A DNA stretch of 64,000 bases from assembly GCA_023053575.1 (NCBI GenBank), contig JAKZAP010000009.1, positions 14,427,869 to 14,491,868 of the forward strand, read 5' to 3'. The DNA is from Branchinecta lynchi (lineage: Eukaryota; Arthropoda; Branchiopoda; Anostraca; Branchinectidae). A program made the translations under genes and the position numbers. Shown one piece after another: positions 35,600 through 48,536 of the stretch (within the stretch, counting starts at the first letter, position 1; every line of letters begins with the position of its first letter). Below the pieces are notes generated by a model. The model was not told the origin of the DNA, ran no database searches, and saw only the letters and a program-made list of their open reading frames with translations.

Positions 35600-36224
35600 T
35601 TCGACTTTTTCACAAATTTTCAGTTCTTGTTATTTTGGTAGAGCTCCTGTGAGTTACAACAAGTTACCATGTTAAGAGGAGGGGTGAGCGCCGTATTGTG
35701 GTAGTTATTACCACTCTGAGACGGAAGTGAATGAAATATTTTATTGCACACTTTGATTACACATAACAAAAAAACATATACGAGGAAAAAGAGGGAGTAG
35801 GTGAAAAAAGACGAAGAAAAAACAACGACTACAAAAAAAACAATATTAACTTAGATACAAAACCAAACAAATCTTATCAAAAAAGAATACCCATCCAGGG
35901 GTGTACAACAGGCGAGGTGTTGCTCACTCTAAAAAACGAGTACATCAAGTGGCACGTGCCGCGCCGAGGTTACACCGGTAGATAAGAGAGAGCAACCCCT
36001 CGGCGACAGAGTACTTCTGAATCAAGTGCCGGTTGTGGGACCAACTGGGAAGTTGAAGCAGAAAAAAAAAAGGAATAACAGCTTTCTTAACTCTTTCTTG
36101 TCCGTGGCGTTTAGAAGCTCCCCCCGACCCTCCGCCCCCCAATAATAACAACGGGGACATACGTCATCCCTTTTAGGGGAGTTCATGCAGAATCGATAGT
36201 TATTATCAGTTATTATGCTCACGA
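35600..36224. other. No gene seen
   Basis: A/T-rich sequence with an A-rich tract at about 35765-35890 and a short C-rich patch at about 36115-36140. Nothing recognisable. Confidence 0.3.
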
Positions 36225-36427
36225 CAGGGTTGGTCACCAAGAACCAGGGTGTACGAGTTACTTCAGGATACTTTGGGTTATTCAGGGTTACTTTGAGTTG
36301 CATTGGTTTACATTGCATTGGGTTACATTGGGTTACTTTGGGTTACATTCGGTTACTTTGGGGTACTTTCAGATGCTTTTGGGTTACTTTTCAGGGTGTA
36401 CGAAGCTACTTTTGGTGACCAACCCTG
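36225..36427. mobile_element. MITE with internal gggttac(a/t)tt minisatellite
   Basis: The ends CAGGGTTGGTCACCAA (36225-36240) and TTGGTGACCAACCCTG (36412-36427) are exact inverted repeats. The interior holds about ten degenerate 10-base units of the type gggttacatt/gggttacttt. The CAGGG terminus is hAT-like. I see no 8-bp duplication. Confidence 0.7.
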
Positions 36428-37476
36428 GGTTCATAAGCAAATCGTAATAACCGCAACAGTCATGGAACGAAAATAAGAAGAGGGAGGGGCTGATTTGCTT
36501 ATTACCGCTTATTACGGTGGTCCCTAGAACGGAGATAATAAAAAGAATAGTAAAGATCGTAACTAATAAAAAGTCCTCGAATAAGCCGCTGGAACGCTAC
36601 CTTTACTCGCAAATTTAAAAGAGTTTCGTATTTTGTTTACAGACTGATACCCCACGACTCGTACTACTACAAAATTAGTGAATCTTTATGGAAAATATTT
36701 GTTGAGTTTTTTGCGATTATTTTATATTTCTTTATCTTTTTTACTGCACTTACGCCCTTGGGCAGTGCGTCATAAATTCATTCATTCATTCATACAAAAG
36801 AAAGAAAGGTAGCAAAGGCAAGGATAGTAGAAGATAGTATTTTTGTGGACCTGCAGACGTCACTTACGATATGACCTGAATGGGTATTTGACATGGAAAT
36901 ATGAAGACTTAACTTGACGTTCCAGGATTTGCTTTATTCTGCACTACCGGGACACCAAACATCGCACTCAAAATTACGGTTGCCCACTGGGGCCCGTAAT
37001 TTAGGTGAGGTGTTAGGCCTTAGACTTCAGCCACTAGAAATGCCAGAAAAAGATCGGATTACAAAAAAATTGCCTGCGGCGCTGAGTTTAAACAGAGTTT
37101 AAATTAGCCTTAGGTGCATATGGTAAAACTGCTGGTTGGGATCTGAGCCGCGTTAAAAGCAAAAGTTTGTGTGGGAAGTAGTCGAATATTACCGAATAAA
37201 GGCCGATTTAGCAATTTTGCCTGCGGCTCTTTCGTAGTTCTACCCTATTTCTATTTAGTTGGATTGTGCATCATTTATGGGGGGTTTAAGCTTTAAGCTC
37301 TAAGCCACTTTAAAAGGTAGGACCTCGAGTAGGACTTGTAAAGGAGTAGTTGAATTTTGCTCGGATTGAAGGCGCTCGGCGCTCACTTTAGTTTGTCTTG
37401 AGTAGATACGTCAGAACCTGGTACCGAGGCTTGTCTTCTCTCCAGCAAAATTTGATATGAACGGCATCTTCTAATT
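36428..37476. other. No gene seen; (attc)n at 36777-36792
   Basis: aataaattcattcattcatt-type simple sequence, similar to 7568-7592, may be a retroposon tail. ORFs here are short and without domain. Confidence 0.3.
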
Positions 37477-40432
37477 GTGTTGCGAGAGCAACACTTTGGT
37501 TTTGTCCTCGTTTTTTTTGTTTTTTTTTTTTTTTTTTCCTATGACTCCGATTTCATTTTATTCCTGGTAACTGGGAAGGGTCTAACCTGTGCGGTTTTTA
37601 CGGAAAGTGTGGACCTTAGGCCGGATTGATGAATATGACAATACATTTTGGAAAGCTCCGTAGAACTCTTGCCTGGGGCCAATAAGGATGGTTTTTGCTT
37701 GTCATCGAGCCAGAGCCTACGGTTTGCGAAGTGAAGTGGAGTTGTATAGCCTATGTCGGAGAGGACCATCTCAAGTTGTGTAGCGAACCTTTCGTTTCAT
37801 CAAGCCATGTTTCTGCTTTCGAGTGGAAAGCTCCGTTCTAGCACGCTAGCAGGCAGGCACCAGTTTCAAATTGAAGATGGACTAAAATCTATAAGTGTTA
37901 AATATATGCGGCAGTTACCCGGCCCCACAGCCAACATATCTTCTTTGAGTGATAAATAGAAAAATCTACAGAGACAAAAAAGTGGCTTTTTCCCACGGGT
38001 CCGAAAGTGCTGCCATCTATTGTTTCTGTCCATGTCTGTGACGATTCCAGCTGAGTTTATAATTTTTTTTTTTTGCACTTGGGTTTGCGGTAGAGTAACG
38101 GTATCAGATGTGCCCCTTAAACTTTAAAAGTTCTCTCATTGCTAAAGAAACTAGAGCTTATCCTTTGCTCCTTTCTAAGTCGTGACGTTAGAAAGTTGGC
38201 CTACGGCAAAAAAGTCAACTTTTGAACTAAGACAGGTAGAATTTTTTTTTCGACGGCAATCGATAGCCACTGATGAGCTGATCAAAGTATATGTCATCCA
38301 TTTTTTGGTACAAAAATTCCTTCATGAGATACACCAGTTTGAAAATTTCAAAGGGGTTGACAACTTCAGTAGTAAGGTACATTGAAACCAAAAATAGGCG
38401 ATAGCAGTTATGAGCCATGTAGGGGACTTTTAAGCAACAGTCGACTGTTAGCTCATAATCATCTTCGGTAATGAGGGCCTTGCAGCTTTTGCTAGTTGGT
38501 GTACCTGTTATTTGTTTCCGGTGTATTCGATGGTAAGAACAATTTGGTTCCATTTGTGTACGCGATTTCAGCTGAGTTTATAATTCGTTTTTTTGCACTT
38601 GGGTTTGCGGTAGAGAAATGGTATCAGATGTACCTCTTAAACTTTAGAAGTTCTCTCATTGCTAAAGAAACTAGAGCTTATCCTTTGCTCCTTTCTAAGT
38701 GGTGACGTTAGAAAGTTGGCCTACGGCAAAAAAGTCAACTTTTGAACTAAGACAGGTAGAATTTTTTTTTTCGACGGCAATCGATAGCCGCTGATGAGCT
38801 GATCAAAGTATATGTCATCCATTTTTTGGTACACAAATTCCTTCATGAGATACACCAGTTTGAAAGTTTCAAGGGGTTGACAACTTCAGTAGTAAGGTAC
38901 ACACTGAAACCAAAAATAGGTGATACCAGTTGTGAGACATGTAGGGGACTTGTACGCGGCAGTCGAGTGTTAGCTCATAATCATCTTCGGCAATAAGGGG
39001 TTTGCAGCTTTCGCTAGTTGGCGTACCTGTCATTTGATGGTAAGAACAATTAGGTTCCCAATTGTAAGACATGCAAGGGACTTGTCAGTAATAATAGGCT
39101 GTTATGCTACAAAAATCTTCAGCGATGAGGGGTTTGAAACTTTTGCTAGCCGGTGTACCCATTATTTTTATCCGGTGAACTTGATGTCTATCACGGGAAA
39201 GGGACTTGTCAGTAGAATCGGTGCACGAGGGGCTAGAAATTTGTGCAAATTGTTGCACATTGTATTCGATTTATATAAAACTGACGGTAAGAAAGTTTGT
39301 ATCGATGGTCTCTCGCTGTATCCTAGGATTTACTGTTTTCGCAACGGGTACAAACGATAATGTAAAATAAGGTAGTTTCGTAATAATTAATAGTGTCATC
39401 TATGGTATTTTAATCCTGAAAAGTTACGGATAGCTTTATAATACCAACTAGATTATATAGGATATTGTTCCAAGTTTTCATCCGTCACGATGTCTACGAT
39501 TGAAAAGGATAAAGTTCAACTGACTGCAAAGTCAATTTAGTCCCTTTTTCCGATATTCTTTTGTTGTGGTTAGGGCAATCGATGCCCTTGATGAGCTGAT
39601 CAAAGTATATGTCATCCATTTTTTTTGAACAAAAATCCTTCATGAGATAAACCAGTTTGAAAGTTTCAAGGGGTTGACAACTTCAGGAGTAAGGTACACA
39701 CTGAAACCAAAAATAGGCGATACCAGTTGTGAGACATGTAAGGGACTTGTAAGCAACAGTCGACTTTAAGCAACAGTCGACTGTTAGCTCATAATCATCT
39801 TCGGCAATGAGGAGTTTGCAGCTTTTGCTAGTTGGTATACCTGTTATTTGTATCAGGTGTATTAGATGGTAAGAACAATTTTGTTCCCAAAAAGCCAAAA
39901 CGGCTTTTATGCTATAATCATCTTCAGCGATGAGGGGTTTGCAACTTTTAATAGCTGGTGTATCCATTATTTGTTCCGATGAATTTGATGTAGATCACGG
40001 GAGAGGGACTTGTAAGTAAGAATCGGTTCACGAGGGGCTAGAAATTTTTGAAAATTGGTGCACATTGTATTCGATATCTGTAAATATGACGGTAAGAAAG
40101 TTTGTATCGATGGTCTATCGCTATAACCGAAGATTAACTGTTTACACAACGGGTACAAACGATACGGTAATGTAAAACAATAAGGTAGTTTTGTAATAAT
40201 TAATAGTGTCATCTATGGTATTTTAGTCCTGAAACGCTACGGATAGCTTTATAATACCAACTAGATTATATAAGATATTGTTCCAAGTTTTCATCCGTCA
40301 CGATATCTACGATTGAAAAGGATAAAGTTCAACTGACCGCCAAGTCAATTTACTCCCTTCTTCCGATATTGTTTTGTTGTTGGTTTTACAACGCTAAAGA
40401 ACAGCTTTTGATCATGTGATTATTCTTTTTAG

Positions 40433-41281
40433 CACAAGTCCTAGATACGTCATTGACATAACTGGACCGGATCCGAGCACTGTGGGGGAGTTAGGGGGGG
40501 GCGGACTTTAGTGATCTCGCGAGTCCGGCGTACTTCTTGATGTGCTAGGACGATGGAACTTTGCAGGTATGTAAGGGATCCGAACAGATTGACTTGAGAA
40601 TAGTCGTTTCTCCGATCCGACAATCGTGGGGAGAGTGGATGGATGGGGAGTCCGGAATCTAGTGGCATGCATAACTTTTGAACGGGTGATCGGATTTAAA
40701 TGAAACTTGTCAGTTCGAAAGAGCTATCGCCTCAGATGTTCGGTGTCAAGTCTGGATCGGGTCCGATACCTGCGGGGATGGGGGGGGGCGGAAAACTAAA
40801 AAAAAAAACTAAAATCAAAGGGATTGGGACGGAACTTAATTGGGAGAACATGCATTAGGCCTATATACAAAACTGACGGAGCCAGATGGTTTCGGGGATC
40901 TGGGGGGGGGGGGGGGTCCTAGAATTCTGGTAGTCGCGAGTTAGAATAGTTCCAGATGTACTAAGAGAACGAAACTTTGCAGGCAGCATCTTGGGGGGAG
41001 CGAGGGAAGGGAAATATGGAGACTGCTGCGAATTGCAAACGAGTGGTCTGATTCGAGTGAAACTTAATGGGTGATAAGAATCTATGAACTTGATATGTAA
41101 GACATGCGTTCGAACTGTAATGCGACCATGGTTAGGGTAGTTGGGGTCGGAAAATTTTGACATGCACAAAAACCAAACGGTTGGACCGAATGAGATGCAA
41201 GTTCGACAGTGCCAAGCTTGTGCGGCCTAGATTTGTTATTTGGTGTTATGGACGGATTCAGTCAAGGTAGGGGGGGGGGGG
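40433..41281 (-). repeat. Composite repeat P, copy e, left part
   Basis: cacaagtcctagatacgtc, then a core motif at about 40670 (ataacttttgaacggg), and G-rich segments ending in a 12-G run. The probable continuation is at 44539-44870, on the far side of the inserted element. Confidence 0.6.
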
Positions 41282-42582
41282 CAGGGTTCCGTTTTTGCCG
41301 GCTAAAATTGACGTTTACCATACCTGCGGTTTTAATCGGCTTTTATTCATAAAAACCGATTTTTGCCGGCTAAAACTGGCTAAAATCAAACCGCACTGAT
41401 CTTTTCTACGTATCAATCTTTACTGTTGTTTGTTCATTGTTTTCCGACTATTTTTCAACCAGGGTTGATTCCCGGACTAATTAGCTCGCCTACTCCAATC
41501 CAAAAAACTGGTTTGGGGTTGACACGAGTGAGTCATCAGGTCACGTTGCTTCCTGCGATTTATTTATACCGGGAGTTCGTTAAAGCGATGAGGCTATTAG
41601 AAACTTCGGAGGCGATTTGTTGTACATGTTGATACGATACGCGGATAGTAAATAGGCTACTTCAAGAACTGAGCTTGTAATTTTATGGCTTTTCCTTCTT
41701 GTTTTGTTGATAGTATGTTACACGGTAGCTTTGTAGGGATTCTTAGCAGAAACTTGTGCATATAAACAAGAACAAATAAAAGCAAGAACTGCTGTCTTTC
41801 TATCTCTGTCATACAACCCAGCTGAGTCGAGTCGACTCCCGACGCAAACGAGCGGAGGTGGACCTTACCCGGGACATCAAAAGTCGTTACCTCTACAGAG
41901 AAGGTGTAACGCAGTAAACCACCGAGGAAGAAAAATCGAATGGAGGCAGAAGTGATAAGCCCGTTCACACTGGACTGGACGCGGAAACGGCGGTTGCCGG
42001 CTCATCGATCCAGACAAGCTTTCTGGGGTTGACAAGAAAGTTCAGAAGCAATTAAGAATGTATCGAAACATGCAGAAACTGGCATTTGATGCAAAGCAGA
42101 TATTACGAATGTGCCAATATCCAGAACAAGAAGAGATAAATTTCATTCCAGGTATTTGCTCTTAACTGAGAATACCAGATGAAAACAGGCAGATTCTTAA
42201 AAAAAAAATGCCGTGGTTTAGAGGTTTAGTAGGCTGAGTGGAAACGAACAAATATTACGCAGCTGGACCATTATAGCCTACAATAGGCTGTACTGTGACA
42301 AACTAACCAGAAACTATTTTGAATTAAATTTAAAAAGTAAATAGGACTCCTCTGTGGGTCCTAGACAAACTAGAGCCCATATGGCAAGGCCTCAGTACGA
42401 AAACCAAAGACTTTTATTTGATGGGAAAATACGCCGTTGACATCGAATTATTTGTAAATAGTGAACTAAAAGAAAAAAGAGATAGACCAGGTTGAGGCGA
42501 ACTTTCGTCTTTCAATTAACTGCTGAATTGAAATCTAACTTACTAAATCGAAATGTATTCAATTATACAAGAAGAAAAACAA

Positions 42583-43649
42583 AACAAGAGCTACGAGCTC
42601 ATATGGCACTTGTTAAGAGTAGGCACGGCTCGGTTATGTCAATGATATATCTAGTGCTTGCTAGGTGTCTTCCCACCAAGTTTCACCTCGATCCCTCCAC
42701 TCATAGCGTTTTCCAATATTTCCGGCTCTCCCCTCCAGCTCCCCCCAAAAGTCACCAGATCCGGTCCGGATTTTAAGTGGGTCGTCTGAGGCATGAGGTC
42801 TTTCCAAATATCAAGTTTCATCGAGATCCGGTCACCCGTTCAAAAGTTATAAATACCTCAAGATTCCGGACTCCCCCTCCCTCCACTCCCCCGACAGTGC
42901 CAGAATCGGCTCGGTCATGTCAATGATGTATCTAGTGTTTGCTAGGTATCTTCCCACCAAGTTTCATCTCGATCCCTCCACTCATAGCGTTTCCCAAGAT
43001 TTCCGGTTGCCCCCTCCAGCTCCCCCCAAAAGTCACCGGATCCGGTCCGGATTTTAAGTGGGTCGTCTGAGGCATGAGGCCTTTCCAAATATCAAGTTCC
43101 ATCGAGATCCGATAACCCGTTCAAAAGTTATAAATACCTCAAGATTCCAGATTCCCCCTCCCTCCACCCCCCCCCCCAGTGCCCCAATTGGCTCGGTTAT
43201 GTCAATGATGTATCTAGTGTTTGCTAGGTGTCTTCCCACCAAGTTTCATCTCGATCCCTCCACTCACAGCGTTTCCCAAGATTTCCGGTTGCCCCCTCCA
43301 GCTCCCCTCAAAAGTCACCGGATCCGGTCCGGATTTTAAGTGGGTCGTCTGAGGCATGAGGTCGTTCCAAATATCAAGTTTCATCGAGATCCGATCACCC
43401 GTTCAAAAGTTAAAAATACCTCAAGATTCCGGATTCCCCCTCCCTCCACTCCCCCCACGGTGCTCGGATGGGGGAAGTTACTATTTCCAACTTAATCATT
43501 TGGGGTCCCTGATACGCCTGCCAAGTTTTATCGTCCTAGCTTATGTGGAAGTGCCCGAACTAGCAAAACCTGGACAGACCGACAGACCGACGGACGGACA
43601 GAAATTGCGATCGCTATATGGCACTTGGCCGAAGGGCAAGTGCCATAAA
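42583..43649 (+). repeat. Composite repeat P, copy f (~283-bp units)
   Basis: It begins aacaagagctacgagctcat and ends ggcacttggccgaagggcaa, then gtgccat (43649). tcggtcatgtcaatgat-type lines recur at 42631, 42911 and 43194. The three units are more alike than in other P copies, which suggests recent unit amplification. ORFs of 60-127 aa are frames of this repeat. Confidence 0.85.
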
Positions 43650-43841
43650 AATATACACTCACCTACTGGTAGCCTATTATTTGGCTATTCCATGCTATTC
43701 TACCTTTTCAGTAATTTCAGTAATCCTCGCAAGCCTTAATACGTTAGTCTTAGTTTACCCTCGTCTGACAAAATTAAAAATAAAGATGTTGAAACTCAAT
43801 GGGTCATGACTTCAGTGAGTGCGCTTCAAATCCCGGTTTGT

Positions 43842-43875
43842 CATTGTATGGTTCTCCCCAGAGAACCATACAATG
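43842..43875. repeat. Perfect 15-bp hairpin
   Basis: CATTGTATGGTTCTC and GAGAACCATACAATG are separated by four bases (ccca). The role is unknown. Confidence 0.7.
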
Positions 43876-44538
43876 GAATGTCAAAGGGAATTTCATTCTC
43901 CGTATTGATGGTCATGGTGTAACCAAAGCGATTATGAATGACCATCATCAAGTTCGCTTTTGTTTTTCGCATCACTAATCAGAAGCCAGCGTCTACTCAA
44001 ACAAAACCAACGCTATTTCCTTCCCGCGTGAACAGGCCAGAACATCCGCCTCGCTAGTGGCTACGTTTTTTCTTCGTAAATGACTAAGCGTGTAACGGCG
44101 GAGACCAACGAGTATACACGGGCGACCAAGAATGCTCTGTATCGGCCCACCTCCGCTCATTTTTGTCGGAACATTTTTAGTCTGTGGATGGATGAGAGAC
44201 CATTGTTCTTACTCGTTATTTGTTCTTGATATAAATGAAGGAACCTAGCTTCAGTGCCATTTATAATGGCAGATATGACTTAGCCTACACCTATTCAGTG
44301 TTGACATTATTTCTGCATCCTTCCGTCCTCTCTAGGCTAACATGAACTACAATCTTTAATACATGAAAGAAGAATGACAGTCTTAGAATAGCGGAGTGCT
44401 ATCAAAATCACATAGTAGCAGTTTTGATTTTAGCCAGTTACTTGATTTTATCCATGCCACTTGATTTTAACCATACCGGCAGAAATCACCTATTAGCCGG
44501 TATTAACCGGCTGGTATTTTAGCCACCCGGGAACCCTG

Positions 44539-44870
44539 GGGGGGGGGGTACTGAAAATTTGCAGATAAGCTATGCTCCGATTTCAATAAAACTTTATGGA
44601 GGGGAAGAGGGTATTCAGAGGTCCAACGGTGTGTGTGTGGGGGGGGGGGTACCGGAATTTTCCAAAAATGATCAGATTTGAGTGAAACTTGATAGATGGT
44701 ATAAAAGCAGATTCTTTTTAGATGATCCATTTTTTAGTCCGAAAAAGATTCGACCACGGTAGGGGAAGATGGAGGAAGTACCGGAAATGGTGTAACACGT
44801 CTAGTGATCGAACAAGTGGATTTATTGGGCTGAAACTTTCTAGTACCCCTATTTCAGCGTATTCTTAGGA
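44539..44870 (-). repeat. Composite repeat P, copy e, right part
   Basis: It resumes with a G run, then cgatttcaataaaactttat, and another ggggggggggtaccgga. It is the likely continuation of 40433-41281. Confidence 0.5.
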
Positions 44871-47371
44871 AGTAGTAAGGGTCTAACCTGCACGGTTTTA
44901 CGGAAAGTGTGGACGTTATCCCGGATTGATGAATATGACTTTACATTTTGGAAAGCTCCGTAGAACTCTTGCCTGGGGCCAAAAAGGATGGTTTTTGCTT
45001 GTTATTGAGCCAGAGCCTACAGTGTGTGAACTAAAGTGAAGTTGTATAGCCTATGTCAGAGAGGACTATCTGAAGTTATGCAGCCAAGCTTTCGTTTCAT
45101 CAAACTATGTTTCTGCTTTCGAGTGGAAAGCTCCGTTCTAGCAGGCAAGCAGACAAGCACCAGTTTTAAACTGAAGATGGACTAAAATCTATAAGTGCAA
45201 AATATGTGCGGCAGTTCCCTGGCCCCACAGCCAATACATCTTCTTTGAGTGATAAATAGAAAAATTTACAGAACTAAATAGTGGCATTTTCTCCGAAAGT
45301 GGTGCTATCTATTGTTTCTACCCGTTTCTGTTCGTGATTTCAGCTGAGTTTATCATTTTATTTCTTACACTTGGGAGTAAGGAAGAGAAATGATATCAGA
45401 TGGGAGATGAAGAAATTAGAGCTTATCCTTTTCTCCTTTCTAAGTGGTGAAATTAGAAAGTTGGCCTACGGCAAAAAAGCTTTTGAACTAATGCACATAG
45501 AATTTTTTTTTTCAACGGCAAACTGTAGACCTCGATTAGCTGATCAAAGTATATGTCAACCGTTTTTTGGTACAAAAATTCCTTCATGAGATACAACAGT
45601 TTGAAAGTTTGGAGGGGTTGACAGCTTCAGTAGTGAGGTACACACTGAAACCAAAAATAGGCCGATCCGAATCGCGAGACATGTAGGGTACTTGTAAGCA
45701 ACAATCGTCTGTTAGACCATAATCATCTTCGGCGATGAGGGGTAATCAACGTTGGTAGTTTGTGTACCTATTAATTATATTATTTCTTTCCTGTGTATTT
45801 GATCGTGATAAAAATTTGGTACCTTGTCTCATCACGGGGAGATGGACTAGTAAGTAGGAACGCTTGCTAGAAGGGATTCATGAGGGGCTAGAAACTTGTG
45901 AAAATTGGTGCGTATTGTTTTATCTGTATAAATCTGAGGGTAAGAAAATTAGTCTCCTTGGTCTATCACTTTAACATGGAGTTAACTCTTTGAGGGGTTG
46001 ACAACTTTAGTGGTAGGGTACAAACTCAAACAAAGAATAGGCGGAAACCAATTTTGAGACATGGTAGGGACTTCTAACTCTTTTAAGTAATAATCGGCTG
46101 GTATACCATAATCATCTTCGGTGGTGAGAGGTTTCCGATTACCGTGTTAACGCAACGGATGATAATGTAAAACAATGACACAGTTTCGGATGATAACGGA
46201 TGATAATGTACAACAATGACACAGTTTCAAAATAATTAGCAGAATGGCACCTATGGTATTTTGATCCTGAAAAGTTACGGATAGCTTTATAATACCAACT
46301 AGATTATATAGGATAATGTTCTAAGTTTTCACCAGTCCCGATGTCTACGATTGAAAAGGATAAAGTTCTACTACAATTTAGTCCCTACGTCCGATATTCT
46401 GTTTTTTATTTACTTGTAAGCAAAAATCGACTGTTCGACCATAGTCATTTTCGGTGATGAGGGCTTGTAACTTTTGCTAGTTGGTGTACCTATTAATCTT
46501 ATTCTGTGTTTCTGGTGTATTTTAATTGATCAAAAAATTGGTACTATGTCTATCATGGTGAGATGGACTAGTAAGTAGGAATTGGTTGCTAGAAGGGGTT
46601 CATGAGAGGCTAGAAACTAGTGCAAATTGGTGCATATTTTATTTGATCTCTTTAAATCTGAGGGTAAGAAAATGAGTCTCCATGGTCTATCACTGTAACT
46701 TAGAATTAAGTCTTTGAGGGGTTGACAGCTTTAGTGGTAGGGTACACACTCAAAAAAAGAATAGGCAACTAACTGTGAGACATGTCAGGGACTTTTAACT
46801 AACAGTCGGCGATTATACCATAATCATCTTCGGCAATGAGGGGCTTCCGGCATTTCCTAGTATGTGTACCTATTTTGTTTCCTCTGTCTAGAATGTTCTA
46901 TGTTGATGGTCTTTCACCGGAACCCAGAATTAAGTGTTACAAATGACAATGTAAGACAACGATATGTTTTGCAATAATTAGTAGAGGTATTGTGAACTAA
47001 AAAGCTATGGATATGCCAACTAGGTTGTATAAGATAATGTTCCTAGTTTCCACAAGTCACGATGTCTACGATCTAAAAGGATAAAGTTCAACTGGCTGCA
47101 AAGTAAATTTAGTCCCTACTTCCAATATTCTGTTGGGTTTTTTTTCAACGCTGAGGGATAACCGCGGGATTACAGATTGTGTCATCAGCTCAGAAAAATA
47201 TTCTTCATGGATTGGAACATACCATTTTGAAAACCTCGATGGGTTGACAAATTCAGCATTTAACCGTTAGCGAAGAAACAAAACCAAAGTGTTGCTCTCG
47301 CAACACTTTAGTCGGCGAAGCCGAAGAAAGGTTGCTGCAACACTTCACGTTGCCCAGGCAACGTAGGTCTA

Positions 47372-48532
47372 GTTCCTGTTACTTATTTGTTTATTATTTA
47401 TTACTACAATGCCATTTTCTGTAACGTTTTAGAACTTATAAGGTTAATATTTCTTGAGCCTGTAGTCGTATATTTTGAAGTCCTCACCCCCCCCCCCCCC
47501 ATGCCCAAACTCCTCGAACCGTCCCTCTTGCCCAGTCTCGTTCTGAGTGTACAGCGAGTATGCGGTGTCACGGTGCCCAACCGGAGCCGGCACCGGCTAA
47601 CACCAGTCGGCACTGGTTGCCACGTGTTATAATATTAACATGAGGATGTTTAGAAGCGTTTGAAAGATGAACCGTCTAATTTATGGACGGCAGTGGTGCC
47701 TGCGCCTCTGATTTAGATCGGTGTCGGGAAAGGGCGTACAGCAGGTGCCGGGGAGTGGGCAACCCCTCGACTCGGGAAGTATTCCTCGCCAGTCGCTCAT
47801 TGCTAGTTCTACTTACTCATTAAAAATGTCGACTATTTCTGGATCTGACGGTTCACGGAGAACATGGAAAATCCACAAATCAAGGTTGCAACATATCGCA
47901 CGATAGTGTGAGTTGTCACTATATTTGTTGTTGTCATTCTTGTCCTACGTAGGACATAAAGTTACTCCCAGTTTCAGAAAACGTCCAGATGTGTCATTTT
48001 CCAGCAGTGATTCCGACAAAAAATGACTATTTTACGGTTTTTCATGAAACCGATGAAAATGAAAATAAAATTTCACTCCGAATTCACTCTCTGTTTTGAG
48101 CCAAAAGTAACTCTCTAAATATTTTTTTAATCCCTTTGACCCAATTTGTTGTTGCAAGTTTGCAGCGTTCTTCTCACACAACATAACTCTATATACTTCT
48201 CCAAAATCCAGTACCTTGCCACTCGCTCATTAGTACGGTTCCTACTTATAAACACTCCGCGCAAAGGTATTCTACTTCTCAATTTGATATTTGCAAGGAA
48301 ACTATGGAATACTGGCAAATAATGACGACCGAATTGGACGTTCCGGGATTTGCAGTGTTCTGCAAACTCGTGACTCCAACAACACTCCAAAAGTCGTTAC
48401 CTCAGCACTCGCTCATTAGAAGCCTTCAATTTCTGGAAATGCTTATTCGTTTTGGATCTATCCAAATCCGTTCTCGTTTCTTCTGTGACCTGAAATCCTT
48501 GCTGAAATATCCATTGTGGACGCAGAACACTG
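47372..48532. other. No gene; holds MITE family M copy 2 (47882-48127)
   Basis: 47882-48127 matches 32737-33044 in reverse, including gtcctacgtaggac and a taactctctaaatattt end. The rest has a C run (47487-47500) and no recognised gene. Confidence 0.5.
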
Positions 48533-48536
48533 TTAA

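Larger units (their letters stand above)
41282..44538. mobile_element. hAT-like non-autonomous element, 3.26 kb, inserted in a poly-G run
   Basis: The left end CAGGGTTCCGTTTTTGCC (41282) and the right end, read inward as CAGGGTTCCCGGGTGGC (44538), share CAGGGTTCC and GGCTAAAAT. Twelve G lie outside on the left and nine on the right, so an 8-bp duplication of G is possible but cannot be told from the homopolymer. Inner degenerate ccggttaa/gccggcta words occur at both ends. No transposase ORF is seen. Reading-frame-like sequence at 42040-42150 (basic, K/Q-rich) is unassigned. P copy f lies inside. Confidence 0.6.
37477..47371 (-). repeat. Repeat family Q, copy 2: expanded and nested
   Basis: Terminal landmarks are gtgttgcgagagcaacactt (37477) and gttgcccaggcaacgtaggt (ending 47370), the reverse of copy 1. 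Within it, blocks of about 500 bases recur: the line taatagtgtcatctatggta occurs near 39390, 40200 and 46235, and gatcaaagtatatgtcatcc near 38280, 38800 and 39600. A P element (40433-41281 and 44539-44870) and a 3.26-kb hAT-like insertion interrupt it. ORFs of 60-108 aa are repeat translations and their frames change between copies. Confidence 0.65.

Noticed and set aside
36241..36411. Interstitial telomere repeat
   Set aside because: The unit is a degenerate 10-mer (gggttacatt), not TTAGGG or another usual telomere unit, and it lies inside a MITE with defined ends.
37753..37959. ORFs in Q repeats as a conserved gene (68 aa here, a related one near 29485-29682)
   Set aside because: The frames differ between copies and strands, as expected for non-coding repeats.
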